46,467 nt of DNA from JAGNRR01 sp964409905 (GTDB lineage: Bacteria > Bacteroidota > Bacteroidia > Chitinophagales > Chitinophagaceae). Below are positions 32,858 to 43,396 of this stretch, one piece after another. Under the pieces are notes generated by a model. It saw only the letters and a list, made by a program, of their open reading frames with translations. It made no database searches and was not told the DNA's origin. How positions within the stretch are numbered: position 1 is the stretch's first letter; each line of letters opens with the position of its first letter. Made by a program: the position numbers and the translations under genes. Where the stretch lies: NCBI GenBank assembly GCA_964409905.1, contig CAYPET010000017.1, positions 1 to 46,467 on the forward strand, given 5' to 3'.

Positions 32858-35800
32858 AGGCGAGATCGGCTAGGGTGGTGTAGCCTAAGGCCGCCAAGGA
32901 TGCTTCGCGGGTTGTCGGATCAGAATAAGTAGTATTCGTAATCGTAGGTGAGGTATTAGGGGATTTATAGGTAAATCCTAGTTTAATAGTCCAGTACCTC
33001 TTATTTTTTAATTTAATCCCCAAACTATCTTCTATAATTTGCTGTCGGCCATTTATTTGAGTTTTATAAAATCCAGCTGTTTGACCTCCGCCGGGATTGG
33101 AAATATATTTGCCCGGAACTGTAATATTTTTGTATCCAGTAACAACTTCATTAATGGTTTCTACTCCATTCTCATCCACCGTTGTAACTTCGGAATATAT
33201 TTTTACTCGTTCTGTTCTTGTTAAGGAGATAGTTTGATCTGAAACCGCTTGGATTGTAGTTGGGAATAACTCCTCTTGGGTGTAATTGATGTACGTATCA
33301 GATGTGGAAAGTTTTGTATTATTAAGTCTAATTTCTACATTTGTAAATATTCTCTTAGCCTCAATATCAAGTAGATCTGATAGCATTCCTCTAATAACAT
33401 CTTCAGAGAAGTTATTATATGAGAGATCAATTGTCATCTTCCTATTACTACCGGAGAAGATCTTGTCAAATCCAGCAGTATATCCTGTTAGGCAATTGTT
33501 AGAAAGATCTAAGCAAGAATAACTGTCATCTACAATTTTACTAAATCCAGAGCGAATATTAATAGACCCACTCAATCTACATCCGTTCAATCTCAGTCTT
33601 GTGAGATCAGTGAATCCCGCTTGGAACCACGTATCGATAGGCTGGGTATGACGCTTGAAATAGTAAGTTCCAGAAGAACTGCCTGGGATGTCTCTATCTA
33701 GGTAGATTGTGCTAGATTCAACGCTCACAACCCGCGCCAACTCTGCACCTGTGGTGGAAGAATGAACAGAGTCGTTTACGAGTACCTTACGATCGAAGTC
33801 AGTGGCTCCGGTCATGAAGTAGATTGTATCGTCGGAATTAATTTGACGACTAGGCGTGATTGAGTTTATTACAGAGTACGGTTGAGGCCTCTTAATGTAA
33901 AAGAACGCGTTGCTTCCTGAAGGAAGTTTTCTATCTAAATCTAGGCGATTAGAAGAAACAGATGTAATTTTTGCTACTTCAGCTAATCCACCATACGACG
34001 TATGGACTTCATCCCCAAAAGCAAGACTAGCAGTATCTAACGTCGTGCCAGAATCACCAGTTAAATAGGAAACATTACCATTATCAACCTTGGTAACATC
34101 AGACAGTTGTTTAATAACATCTTTTTCAAAAATATAAGAATTAGGTGCCTTATTCGTACCTGTCCAGTTGGGTGGGTAGGTGGAGCGGAGCGAATTTCCA
34201 AAGTGAATATACTGAACTCGAGTTGCATCACTTCCCCCTAGTCCTTCTAGAGAAGGAAGTTTGCATCCGCCTCTAGCGATGTTCTGACTCCATGCATCAA
34301 GAGAGATAAGATCTCTAGCAATGTATCTATTGGATGGTGTGATGTCCAGGGTGCTTAGGTCATAGAACCGGCAACCGTCGGCAATATCTATAGAGATGTT
34401 TTTGGTTTCTGTCTCTGGGTTTTTCTTTACTGGGAAGACTGGGAACTTACCCCACATACCTGGAGATCTTCTTAAGCTGAAAGAAGTTAACTCATAGAGA
34501 TATTTAAAGTCATTTAATCTAAATCTTCCAACTCTAGAAGTATCATTAATTGCAAATGATGTTAGTTTGTGCGGAGAAGATGGGCGGTCGGGAGCAAAGT
34601 TGCTAGGAAGAATATAGGTGTATCCATTCTCACTAACTGTGCTCATTGAGTTTGTTCCGCCAAATTGCACGGATGTAATCGCCGCTGTGTGCTGAGTCGG
34701 ATCTGTTCCTAGGGATGGGATAGGGCCAGTGGATGATGTGCCATAGACTGTAAGAGAGGAAATTCTTGGAGCTTTAATTGGATCGGAAGTGGTACCTGAA
34801 GCTGGAGTGAATACAATTCCCCCAGAGTACTCTGTGCTTAGTCCTTGAAGGTTTTCCCATACATACCCTGTCGGTTGGAGTCCGATTGAAACATAACTCC
34901 AGGAAATATCAATGGATTTGGTTTGATAAAACCATATCTCCCATTCAGAGAAGTTAGATGTTGCAATACCCCCAGAAATGTTTTGTCTTCCATAGCCATA
35001 TTGACCAGCTACGTCAATAGCATCGATCTTATACTTAGAAATGTGAGTAGGACCATCTACATTACTATCCGAGATAGTAGTAGATGTACCAATGTCGGCA
35101 ATATTTCCACTAACTCCACTGGTGTGAATGTTATAGCTATTAATCACACCGCCATGATTATTAATCTTAGGAGGCGTACCAGAAATAGGCCAAACTCCTC
35201 TTCCTACATATCCCCTCCAGTTGAGGTCAATGAGACCAGGGAAAATATCATCAAGGCGGGGATTACGTCCCAACATTCTATCCCCGATGTTAAGGGTCCT
35301 CATTGCACTAAAGACCCTAAAGTCAGTACCTGAAGTCCTAGTAACTATGCTCGGATCATCTACATCCGTTCCGGTAGGGACTTGGGAAGTAACATACTTT
35401 TCAAAAATTGAATCATTCCAATCATCCCCATCCTCGTTAATAATAGCACCCTTCTTAGGCACAGTGAGATAACTAGCGACGGTGTAGAGCGGGGTAGATG
35501 TCGAAGGAGACTCGGATGCGTTTCTATAATCAAAGTATCTCAGCAATCCGTTTCTATACATATCCCCATCAGAAGCTATATCTAATACCTGAAGCTTGGT
35601 TCCTAATGTTTTCAACCAAACAGGAAGAATTTTTACAGACGTACCAGCTAATCTAAGCGATGTAAGATTATTAAATCCCACCAACCCGATATCCTTACCA
35701 TCTACAAACTCAGAAACATTAATCCCGCTAATTTCAATAGAGCGAATCTTTTCTGGATTTAGATAGAGATAGAGATATAGGTCATAGGAGTTCTGATAAC

Positions 35801-36731
35801 CAGTTGCTGTAATATCTATATTTAGAGTAAAACTATTTGAAGCTGTTAATTGAGATTGAGGAGTGAGTGGGAGGAACTGTGGTTGTTCACCGACAACTCT
35901 AGATTGAAGAGGCTGGACTTGATAACCAAAGAAAAACACCCCGACTTCTGTAAACGTGAACTTAATACTCCCACTTGCCATGCGGCAGGGGATACGAAGT
36001 GGAGAGTTCTTGGTTGCAAGTAGCTTTAATGCCTGTGAAGTCCCAGTATTTCCGTTGTCAGTATAGCAAAGAATCTCATGAGAAGGATTCTCCTTTACTG
36101 GAGCACGAGGGATAAATGTAGACTTATTAATTGTAATTTTGTTTACATGGGATCTACGACGAACCCTAATCAATGACGGATAGGATGCGTATTTGAAATA
36201 ATTTTCATCTGCTTCCCCTTGTCCAAACAATTCTGAATTGAATAAACTCGCTCTAGAGGTAGATACAGACGTTAATCTATTTTCTCCACCTGAATAGAGA
36301 CTTGTCTCACCTAAAACTTTTGTGCGGTATTGAACGCCTTGGCATTGAATCGAGCCATTATACATAATGACATTGGGAACCCTGACGAGATCGCCTCGGA
36401 GTGAGGGATTTGCGTCAATGCCAATAGGCTTAGAGGAGTTTACATATCGCTCTTCAATGTATAGGACGTTATTAATACGCTCAAATGTCTCACTTTGTAA
36501 ATCAAGAGTAGGGAGCAGGAGCGAGGAAAGCCCACTCACCGCTCTAAGATCCTCCCTAGAGATAGTGTTAGAGAGCCTATAGATAACATCTAGGATCTCT
36601 GGATTTAAACGGATATTCCTCAGAGCAGTAGGCTGATCCGAGGTGTAAATCTCGGCCAGGTTCTGAACCCCGTCCGCAATTAAACCAATATCTGGACGGG
36701 TTAATTGTCCGAATCCTAAAAATTCTGCCAT
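32856..36731 (-). CDS. 1291-residue virion protein with leucine-rich-repeat segments
   Basis: A large beta-rich protein with scattered leucine-rich-repeat-like units: LTSLRLAGTSVKILPVWLK near residue 350, LTRLRLNGCRLSG near 1044, CLDLSNNCLTGY near 1074 and MTIDLSYNNFSED near 1100. LxLxxNxL spacing is typical of LRR recognition scaffolds. The N-terminus (MAEFLGFGQLTRPDIGLIAD) is helical. Middle regions are Ser/Thr/Gly/Asn-rich with irregular repeats that may be diverged LRRs. The C-terminal 120 residues (PGKYISNPGGGQTAGFYKTQ onward) look like a separate small domain. It is likely a host-recognition or scaffold protein of the tail, since it lies 10 bases after the protease/Ig gene in the same operon. 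An AAGGAAA ribosome site precedes the ATG. Confidence 0.75.
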   Translation of the reverse strand: MAEFLGFGQLTRPDIGLIADGVQNLAEIYTSDQPTALRNIRLNPEILDVIYRLSNTISREDLRAVSGLSSLLLPTLDLQSETFERINNVLYIEERYVNSSKPIGIDANPSLRGDLVRVPNVIMYNGSIQCQGVQYRTKVLGETSLYSGGENRLTSVSTSRASLFNSELFGQGEADENYFKYASYPSLIRVRRRSHVNKITINKSTFIPRAPVKENPSHEILCYTDNGNTGTSQALKLLATKNSPLRIPCRMASGSIKFTFTEVGVFFFGYQVQPLQSRVVGEQPQFLPLTPQSQLTASNSFTLNIDITATGYQNSYDLYLYLYLNPEKIRSIEISGINVSEFVDGKDIGLVGFNNLTSLRLAGTSVKILPVWLKTLGTKLQVLDIASDGDMYRNGLLRYFDYRNASESPSTSTPLYTVASYLTVPKKGAIINEDGDDWNDSIFEKYVTSQVPTGTDVDDPSIVTRTSGTDFRVFSAMRTLNIGDRMLGRNPRLDDIFPGLIDLNWRGYVGRGVWPISGTPPKINNHGGVINSYNIHTSGVSGNIADIGTSTTISDSNVDGPTHISKYKIDAIDVAGQYGYGRQNISGGIATSNFSEWEIWFYQTKSIDISWSYVSIGLQPTGYVWENLQGLSTEYSGGIVFTPASGTTSDPIKAPRISSLTVYGTSSTGPIPSLGTDPTQHTAAITSVQFGGTNSMSTVSENGYTYILPSNFAPDRPSSPHKLTSFAINDTSRVGRFRLNDFKYLYELTSFSLRRSPGMWGKFPVFPVKKNPETETKNISIDIADGCRFYDLSTLDITPSNRYIARDLISLDAWSQNIARGGCKLPSLEGLGGSDATRVQYIHFGNSLRSTYPPNWTGTNKAPNSYIFEKDVIKQLSDVTKVDNGNVSYLTGDSGTTLDTASLAFGDEVHTSYGGLAEVAKITSVSSNRLDLDRKLPSGSNAFFYIKRPQPYSVINSITPSRQINSDDTIYFMTGATDFDRKVLVNDSVHSSTTGAELARVVSVESSTIYLDRDIPGSSSGTYYFKRHTQPIDTWFQAGFTDLTRLRLNGCRLSGSINIRSGFSKIVDDSYSCLDLSNNCLTGYTAGFDKIFSGSNRKMTIDLSYNNFSEDVIRGMLSDLLDIEAKRIFTNVEIRLNNTKLSTSDTYINYTQEELFPTTIQAVSDQTISLTRTERVKIYSEVTTVDENGVETINEVVTGYKNITVPGKYISNPGGGQTAGFYKTQINGRQQIIEDSLGIKLKNKRYWTIKLGFTYKSPNTSPTITNTTYSDPTTREASLAALGYTTLADLA

Positions 36732-36741
36732 GAGTGTTTCC

Positions 36742-39700
36742 TTATTGCTCGTCGTAGTTAAGGGTCATATAGATTTCTTTTCTAGATCCAGTGGGGGTAT
36801 GATTGTTCAGACTTCTTGCGATAAATATCGTAGCCAAGTTGGCATCATCTGAATTCACAACCGATTCTGCATCTACATTAAAAATCTCTTCTAATGAAAT
36901 TTCAACTGATTCATTCTTTGAAACATAAAATGTTGCCAATGGAAGACCAGAGTTTTTATCCGTTAACCATCTAATAGGATAGTCAGTCGGAGTCAGAATA
37001 CCAGCAGCGTTCGTGCCACCAGCGGATAAGAAGCTTCCACATTTGCGAGGGTTGGTATGAATTGATTTGTAAGTGTTTAGGGAATCGATGGAATTATCAA
37101 ACGTTGGAGCTGTAGATCTTCCAAAATTATCAATCTGGGTAAAGGTATTAATTACCTTAATAGCTCCATCGGTTTTGGTATCTGGGGCCGGGAAGCTTTC
37201 ACCATGAGATTCCGAGCCGCTATCCTTGATGTTAACAGTTGAGCGATGGGGGGTGAATGGGTCGAGGATGATACCATTGGGTGTTTTTTGACCAATCCAC
37301 ATGCCTCCCATGCTTGCGCCTTGTCTACCTTGCATAAATACCTTGACATAAGGCAGATCGCCTGGGGCGATCTTGGAAGCAAGAATTGAACGAACTCTTG
37401 ATTGCTTATCGATGGTGGCGATATAAATAATATTATAGGATACCTCGGCATCTCCTATGGTTAATCCAGTCGGTAACGATGTACCAAGAGGTAGGAGATA
37501 TACAACCGCGTCTCCAACAATCTTGGTTGTAGGATTACTTACCTGGGTGGTGACAGTATTTGCGCCTTGTGTAATTGTAATTGAGTAGGGTTCGCCCAAT
37601 GAAGGCCACGGAGACACATCCTGTAGGTAATAAATATCGGCAAAATTACCGTCACCTTGATCTTCTTCATAGACAACAATTTCTGCCTCACGAAGTTCCC
37701 TACCAGCCTTGCAACCAAGTCCATGGCATTCACCACCCTCAGCTCCAGGAACAGAAATCTCTCCTAAGTCCCAGAAGTCATCGAATGTCTCATATTCATT
37801 CACTTCTAAGTTATAGGTATTAATACCTAATTCCGTATTAGTCTCAATATAGAGGCTATTTTCCGAATAGTCATGTACAAAATCTACAGGAACGCCTTCG
37901 TAGAATTTTTGACCATCATATGAAACAAACTCCCCACCAACATCATCTGGGGTTTCAACACCCCACTCATCGGCACCACGGGATACATGGATTAGGCTGG
38001 ATGAGTTGGAGACATTTGGCCAAGCAAATCCAATTCGTACGGTTGAGCGGTGAGATGAATCGATCCCTCCTCTACCGCCTCCGGTCCAGAAAATAAAGAA
38101 CTCATCGGAGATAATATTTACGGAAGATATGAGTGTTTGATCTCTGCGATAATAATCAAACTCTACCTCATAGCCAGTACTATATTCCCCGACAGGGGCA
38201 TAGGTGAATGGCAGGTATACATTTTCTGTTTCAATATCGGGGTCTCTAGAGGAGAGGTATCCCCCTCCGATAACTCTATTGAGTTTAAATACGCTATTTA
38301 CTCCAGATAGGTTCTTCTGAGTTATTGCGAGTTGGAATAAATCATCCCCAACCACTCTCAACTCTTCGTTATTTGCAACGGAATAGTTTGCGGAACTGGT
38401 GGGCGATCTCCAGTTCCCCTCGGCCTCACCAGCGTATGCAAGAGTCGCAGTGTGGGACGTAGCATCGGCCGATGTAATCCCTAGAGCAGACTCATTAATG
38501 TTAAAGTTATTAACACTAAACTTGGCCTTAATCCTGCGCTCCTCGGGGAGTAATGCCCACCTGTACCCCTCCTGGTGCATATAAGCAAATTCTGGGCAAG
38601 CTTTTTGCCTAATAATTTTAATCTCACAATCTTCTTGGGAGAAGATAGAGAAGCTCTTGGGGAAAATCTCTTTTTTATTATAGATCTCGCTACCAAATCG
38701 GTTATATAGATATTGCTTAGGCTTAATGCCCATAAGCACTGTCCAGTCAATAGCATTAAGATAGTTCTTAGTACCGGTGGGTGGTGGAGGAGTTGGATCT
38801 AGATTCGGGCTTGGGTCTGGGTTTGGAGTGCTTGCTTGTATAGATAACGTAGCAGCATTAGTTGCTGTATCATCAACTCCAAAAGTTCCTGAAATTATTG
38901 CTCTATATCTACTATTGTTATCAGAGTTAGACGTAGTAAAGCTATACGAGCTTGAAGTTGCACCACTGATATCACCCCAAGTTGACCCGCTATCAAGGCT
39001 TTTTTGCCACTGATATGAAAGCGCGCCTGTTGTAGCAGTTTCAACAGCATTTACTGAAAAAGTAACTGAGTTACCTTCAGTGGTGGTTTGGGATGACGGT
39101 TGAGATGATATAGGAATAGATGGCGGTTCATCTATATAAGGAATTCTTGCTAATCCACCCTGTAAAGAACTAGCGTCGGCAAAACTTAAATCATTTATAG
39201 AAGTTGCTTCTAGTCCACTATAAAATTCATTTGCGCCTTGCTCTTCTAAAGAATTATGAATATATTTTTTTAATTTTAAAGCGCTCCAATTCCTTCTTCT
39301 TTGAAGGAAACATGCATAAAATCCCGCCGCTACAGGGCACGCTGAGCTAGTTCCAGCAAAGGCATTATCATATGGAGCAAGTAAATGCGTTACAACAAGT
39401 TGAATAGTATCCCCACCAAGAGTCAAAGATCTTTGATCACCAATACTATAACCGCTTCCTGGATCGGTTACTTTAGATCTTAAAGTACCGTCTGAGGCTA
39501 AATAAAATTGTACAGTAAATGGTGTTCCTCCTGCGGGAGGTGCAGAATCGGTATGATCAAACGGAACAAAATTTGTCCATTCAATACTATTAACTTCATA
39601 AATTAGATCTCCGAAGTTTCCAACGCCTCCCACGGGAAGATCCAAATATTGAAGTGAATTAGGATCATCGTATCTACCTATCGGAAAATATGAAAAAGGA

Positions 39701-41331
39701 GCATTAAATGGAAATTCATTAACGTCATTAAGAGCAGCTAATGACCTATTGCCAGGTGCATAAACATCGATCCCTGGTCCCATATTTGAATAATCTGCCC
39801 TTTGCTCTTTAAGCACCCCTCCATCATCTTTAACAGAGTGCATTAAAGCCCCCACACTTATAGTTAAATATTTTGTAGGGGATTCTGCATTAAATCCTAA
39901 ATGACCAGGAAATCCGACTCTATTGAAATAAAAACTGGGGCTCGCCGGAGTATTATTTTCAGTATTTATCCAGTTGTTATAATCAACATGATCAGGATAT
40001 GTTACTTTTTGATTTGAATTTCCTGCGGCATTAAATATAAAAACTCTAGGGAGGTTTACTACGTCTTCACCGGCTAAAACTTCTAGATGAGTCGGAGGTA
40101 ATTGACGAGCGTACCCGGCCGGACTATTATTATTAAGATAATAAATAGCGTTTGGTTGACTATTAACGTCCGTAAAGGTTGAAATAGAACCACGATAATT
40201 TACGTATTTTGTACCTTCTCCAAAGTCGTTTATATTATACTCAAATCCCCAACTCGTGCTAATAACCAGTGGATTTTTATCTCCATGAGTTTCATTATCT
40301 GGTTTATATGTATGAAAAATATTAATAATATCCCAGTGCGCAGCTCCACCAAGAACATTAGGCCAAGAGATAAACCATTTATTTGATTTAAATGCCCATC
40401 CCAATGTCTTACCATAGGCCTGAGATGCGCAAGGAGTACCGTGTTGTTCGTAATTTTTTACTGGGGAACTAACAGATCCATTTATTTTTTCTCTTGTATA
40501 ACCAACAGCGATAGATATTTGATCTATTGCTTGTAATTCTAATGTGGATCTTTTAGAGGAATCCGCCCACCATTCTTTAGCTGCGGCTTCAGTGCAAGTG
40601 ACCCTTCCTATATAGGTCTCTGTTTGTCCAGCAAGAGGACCCCCTGGTTCAAATGCCGCTGGATCGAGGTAATATGGTCCGTCTAGGACAACGTCCCTTA
40701 CCTGGGAAATGCCATCTTCCACAAACTCAGGATGAGCTAACCAACATCCATCATCACTAACAATGACATCAACTCCGGTACCATCATCGACGTACTGTAC
40801 GTTTTGGCTTAGTATTGAAGTGGTAGTAAAGTCCGCGCTATTATCATAATTTGCGCCAGAAGGCTCTGTATAATAACCCTCCCATGGATCATTTTTATTT
40901 ACCAGTCTTGATAACTGATAACCGGTTCTATTAAGATTATTTACTCCTGGTGCGGGATCAAAAATATTATATGAATCTTGAACTGTAACAACTGGATCCC
41001 TTACGTTCAATACATTTGAATTAAATCTATTTTTTAGAATAGGTGTAGTTGGTACCTCTCTGAGTGTATAGTTAGGTTTTGGTGGAGCTTCCTCGGGATG
41101 GAAATTTTCATCAATATGTATCGCTGCAATTTTTTCGTTATTTTTTAAGAGTTCTATTTCTTCGTCGTCTAATAGATATGTGCTTCTAGTCGCGCTATAC
41201 GGTTTAATGCTTGTGCACTCACAGGCTCTAGTAGGGATATTGTCCTCTAATGTCCCGTCTTGAGTTAACAACTCATGAACAACTTCCCAATCTTCCGCCG
41301 ACTTAACTGATACTACGTAATGTTTTTTCAT
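36742..41331 (-). CDS. 1529-residue virion protein with subtilisin-like (S8) protease and Ig domains
   Basis: Residues about 180-690 form a subtilase with all catalytic residues visible. Asp193 is in VDVIVSDDGCWLAHPEF, His297 in NYEQHGTPCA, the oxyanion Asn438 in FIFNAAGNSN, and Ser662 in FAGTSSACPVAAGF. Large insertions separate the motifs. Residues about 745-835 are an Ig-like domain (QPSSQTTTEGNSVTFSV, then LSYQWQKSLDSGSTW). A Pro/Asp linker (PNPDPSPNLDPTPPPP, about 838-860) leads to a ~660-residue C-terminal structural part ending YMTLNYDEQ. The first ~100 residues (RSTYLLDDEEIELLKNNEK) may act as an inhibitor-like prodomain. There is no signal peptide, consistent with delivery on the virion. 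It likely degrades host surface protein or matures neighbouring virion proteins. The 5' half is AT-richer than the 3' half. Confidence 0.85.
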   Translation of the reverse strand: MKKHYVVSVKSAEDWEVVHELLTQDGTLEDNIPTRACECTSIKPYSATRSTYLLDDEEIELLKNNEKIAAIHIDENFHPEEAPPKPNYTLREVPTTPILKNRFNSNVLNVRDPVVTVQDSYNIFDPAPGVNNLNRTGYQLSRLVNKNDPWEGYYTEPSGANYDNSADFTTTSILSQNVQYVDDGTGVDVIVSDDGCWLAHPEFVEDGISQVRDVVLDGPYYLDPAAFEPGGPLAGQTETYIGRVTCTEAAAKEWWADSSKRSTLELQAIDQISIAVGYTREKINGSVSSPVKNYEQHGTPCASQAYGKTLGWAFKSNKWFISWPNVLGGAAHWDIINIFHTYKPDNETHGDKNPLVISTSWGFEYNINDFGEGTKYVNYRGSISTFTDVNSQPNAIYYLNNNSPAGYARQLPPTHLEVLAGEDVVNLPRVFIFNAAGNSNQKVTYPDHVDYNNWINTENNTPASPSFYFNRVGFPGHLGFNAESPTKYLTISVGALMHSVKDDGGVLKEQRADYSNMGPGIDVYAPGNRSLAALNDVNEFPFNAPFSYFPIGRYDDPNSLQYLDLPVGGVGNFGDLIYEVNSIEWTNFVPFDHTDSAPPAGGTPFTVQFYLASDGTLRSKVTDPGSGYSIGDQRSLTLGGDTIQLVVTHLLAPYDNAFAGTSSACPVAAGFYACFLQRRRNWSALKLKKYIHNSLEEQGANEFYSGLEATSINDLSFADASSLQGGLARIPYIDEPPSIPISSQPSSQTTTEGNSVTFSVNAVETATTGALSYQWQKSLDSGSTWGDISGATSSSYSFTTSNSDNNSRYRAIISGTFGVDDTATNAATLSIQASTPNPDPSPNLDPTPPPPTGTKNYLNAIDWTVLMGIKPKQYLYNRFGSEIYNKKEIFPKSFSIFSQEDCEIKIIRQKACPEFAYMHQEGYRWALLPEERRIKAKFSVNNFNINESALGITSADATSHTATLAYAGEAEGNWRSPTSSANYSVANNEELRVVGDDLFQLAITQKNLSGVNSVFKLNRVIGGGYLSSRDPDIETENVYLPFTYAPVGEYSTGYEVEFDYYRRDQTLISSVNIISDEFFIFWTGGGRGGIDSSHRSTVRIGFAWPNVSNSSSLIHVSRGADEWGVETPDDVGGEFVSYDGQKFYEGVPVDFVHDYSENSLYIETNTELGINTYNLEVNEYETFDDFWDLGEISVPGAEGGECHGLGCKAGRELREAEIVVYEEDQGDGNFADIYYLQDVSPWPSLGEPYSITITQGANTVTTQVSNPTTKIVGDAVVYLLPLGTSLPTGLTIGDAEVSYNIIYIATIDKQSRVRSILASKIAPGDLPYVKVFMQGRQGASMGGMWIGQKTPNGIILDPFTPHRSTVNIKDSGSESHGESFPAPDTKTDGAIKVINTFTQIDNFGRSTAPTFDNSIDSLNTYKSIHTNPRKCGSFLSAGGTNAAGILTPTDYPIRWLTDKNSGLPLATFYVSKNESVEISLEEIFNVDAESVVNSDDANLATIFIARSLNNHTPTGSRKEIYMTLNYDEQ

Positions 41332-41354
41332 CTGAATCTTTACCCTATTTTGAC

Positions 41355-43395
41355 TTAATTAGTTGAGAATTGGGGGTCATTAAGAAGCCTCCTCTTGGAC
41401 TGTGCATAAGATGAGTATAAAGTTCCCTTATCATAACCATCAATATAATAAGAAGCACCAAACTTATAGAGATATTGATCGACTCTAATGGTCGATGAGT
41501 CGGAAACACTTAACCTATATCTAAAGTAGAAGAATGGATCGCCCAGGCATGGTTGCCCGAGTTGGTTTTCAATGACCAACGTATGAACAATAACCCAGCG
41601 ACACTCTCCATTCTTTTCTGGAATGTAGGCATAGAACCTTGCGCCAATAGCACCATACCAACCAAACTCGATCTTATACATGGTGACCGTGTCTGGGTTA
41701 AGAATATATCCACTCTCACCCTCGCCATTGAGGGAGTCGCCATTCATATTCTTCTGCTCGATAATGGTCTCGTATTGTCTACGGCCATTACGAAAGATCT
41801 CGCGAGTGTTTTCAGCGTAGCCAGAATCTGCTAGGAAGTTTGTCTCCTCGAGTGGGATGATTGATCGGCGAACGATAGTAAAATCTGCACCATCACGAAG
41901 ACGGAAGAAGTATCCATCTGTATCATTCTCTACACCCCATTCGATTGTGGTTCCAGGGCCAGCGCCGATCTCAGACGCTTTGGAGCCGTATGTAAATCCA
42001 CTAATCCTACCGGGTTGATAACGGAAGGCCCTAATCGATTTGATGGTGATTTCTGAGCTTACCCCAGGTGAACCGCCGATCTTATTCTCAGTGGTGGGAA
42101 GGTTAATGGCCTCACCAAACTGCTCATTAGGCCAAGTGGAGCTAAAGATGTTAGTAGGATTGGCTTCAATAGGTGAATCAAGGATGAAATGTGGGAGCTT
42201 AAGATCCTTCTCAACTTGAGTCACTGTGGAGGAGGATCTATGGATCGTAAAGTTCCAGTCCTTAAGATCTTGGCGAAGATACTCCCAATCAAGGCCAAAA
42301 TACTTACTCCAGAGTTCTGGGGTTGGGTTAGTTTTAATGCGGTAGTGTCCTTGATCCTCGGAGCTACCTGCTGGGTAGTAAACGCGGGTTGTGCCAAAAA
42401 AGAAACTATCCCATGCACAACTGAGTGTATTAGGCACAGCAGCACCCGCCTGAGTGATAATTACCCTGGCGTCCCCGCCCTCGCCCCATAAATCTGCGTC
42501 TTTAAATGGCGTGAGGAGGAGAGATTCGTTTGCGGTAGGCACAAAGTTAATCGCTCTACCGGTGGGAATCAAAGGGTAATCTGATACTGCACCAAAGCGG
42601 GTTTGCTGAATATCTAGCCAAATCTTGTCCCAATAAAGCTGGTTAAACTCGTAAGAACCATCTGGGAGGACATTTGGAGGGTACTTATTGAGCAGATAAA
42701 GAAGATTAAACTCTTCTAGTTGCTCTTCGGTAAATGTTTTTACCATGTACTCAATAAGATATTGAGCAATGATAGAGTTGAGATATTGTCCCCAGCCTCT
42801 ATATCTCTCGGCACCGCCAGGATTGATTAACTGATCCTGGAGGGACGGTTTGCCGGGAGGAGTGAAGGGTGAGGGGTAGACTGNNNNNNNNNNCAAGAGC
42901 GGAGTTAGTCGTATCCTCTTCAAACTTTGTAAAGAAATAATTCCCAGAGGAGGAAGGGCGATTATACCAAAAAGAAGGACTAATTCCTCCAGTCCCATCA
43001 ACCCTCCAGTCCTTCTCATCAAGACCATAGGTACTTACGTTACCAAATATCCCCTGTTGAGTTGTTTCGCGATTAATACCTAAAAGAGATCTGCTGACTT
43101 CGGATGTGTCCGCAAACTGCTCTACCATTGGCAAAGCAGCGGGGTTTTTCTTGCTAAATTGGTTTGCTGAGCTAGTCCCATCTTTGAGATAAGATTCGCT
43201 ATCTAGCACAACCGATGGGGCATTATCGGCCCCGTATTCAGCTTTAGGATACGATTCCTTATCCGTGGTTAGAGGATTACCCTCCTCAGTGGATAGGGGA
43301 AACCCCCTAAAATCCACCATTTGCTTTCTGGAAACAGATTTTCTAGGCGGAGTTCTTTCCGCCCTTATTGAAGAACCGGAAGTATACTCTGGCAT
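41355..43395 (-). CDS. Large virion protein interrupted by the assembly gap (FRYQPGR/KYGASYYIDG family)
   Basis: I read this as one gene. The part right of the gap begins at ATG 43395 (MPEYTSGSSIRAERTPPRKS) and runs ~167 codons to 42894. The part left of the gap continues in another frame from 42883 and ends at 41355. Neither part alone is a sensible protein: the right-hand frame becomes nonsense after the Ns, and the left part has no start of its own. Both align with the neighbour at 43397. The N-part has SEVSRSLLGINRETTQQGIF, and the C-part has FRYQPGRISG, MYKIEFGWYGAIGARFYAY and KFGASYYIDGYDKG. The product is about 677 residues plus whatever the gap hides. It is probably a large structural or tail protein. 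The ATG follows the upstream stop immediately (TGATATG). Confidence 0.75.
42884..42893. other. Assembly gap (10 N)
   Basis: Ten undetermined bases inside a coding region. The reading frame changes across it, so the true length is not 10. If the gene is intact, the missing length must be a multiple of three. Confidence 0.97.
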
Positions 43396-43396
43396 A

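Noticed and set aside
42799..43028. Programmed frameshift in the gapped gene
   Set aside because: The frame change coincides exactly with the run of N, so an unresolved gap length explains it without any biology.
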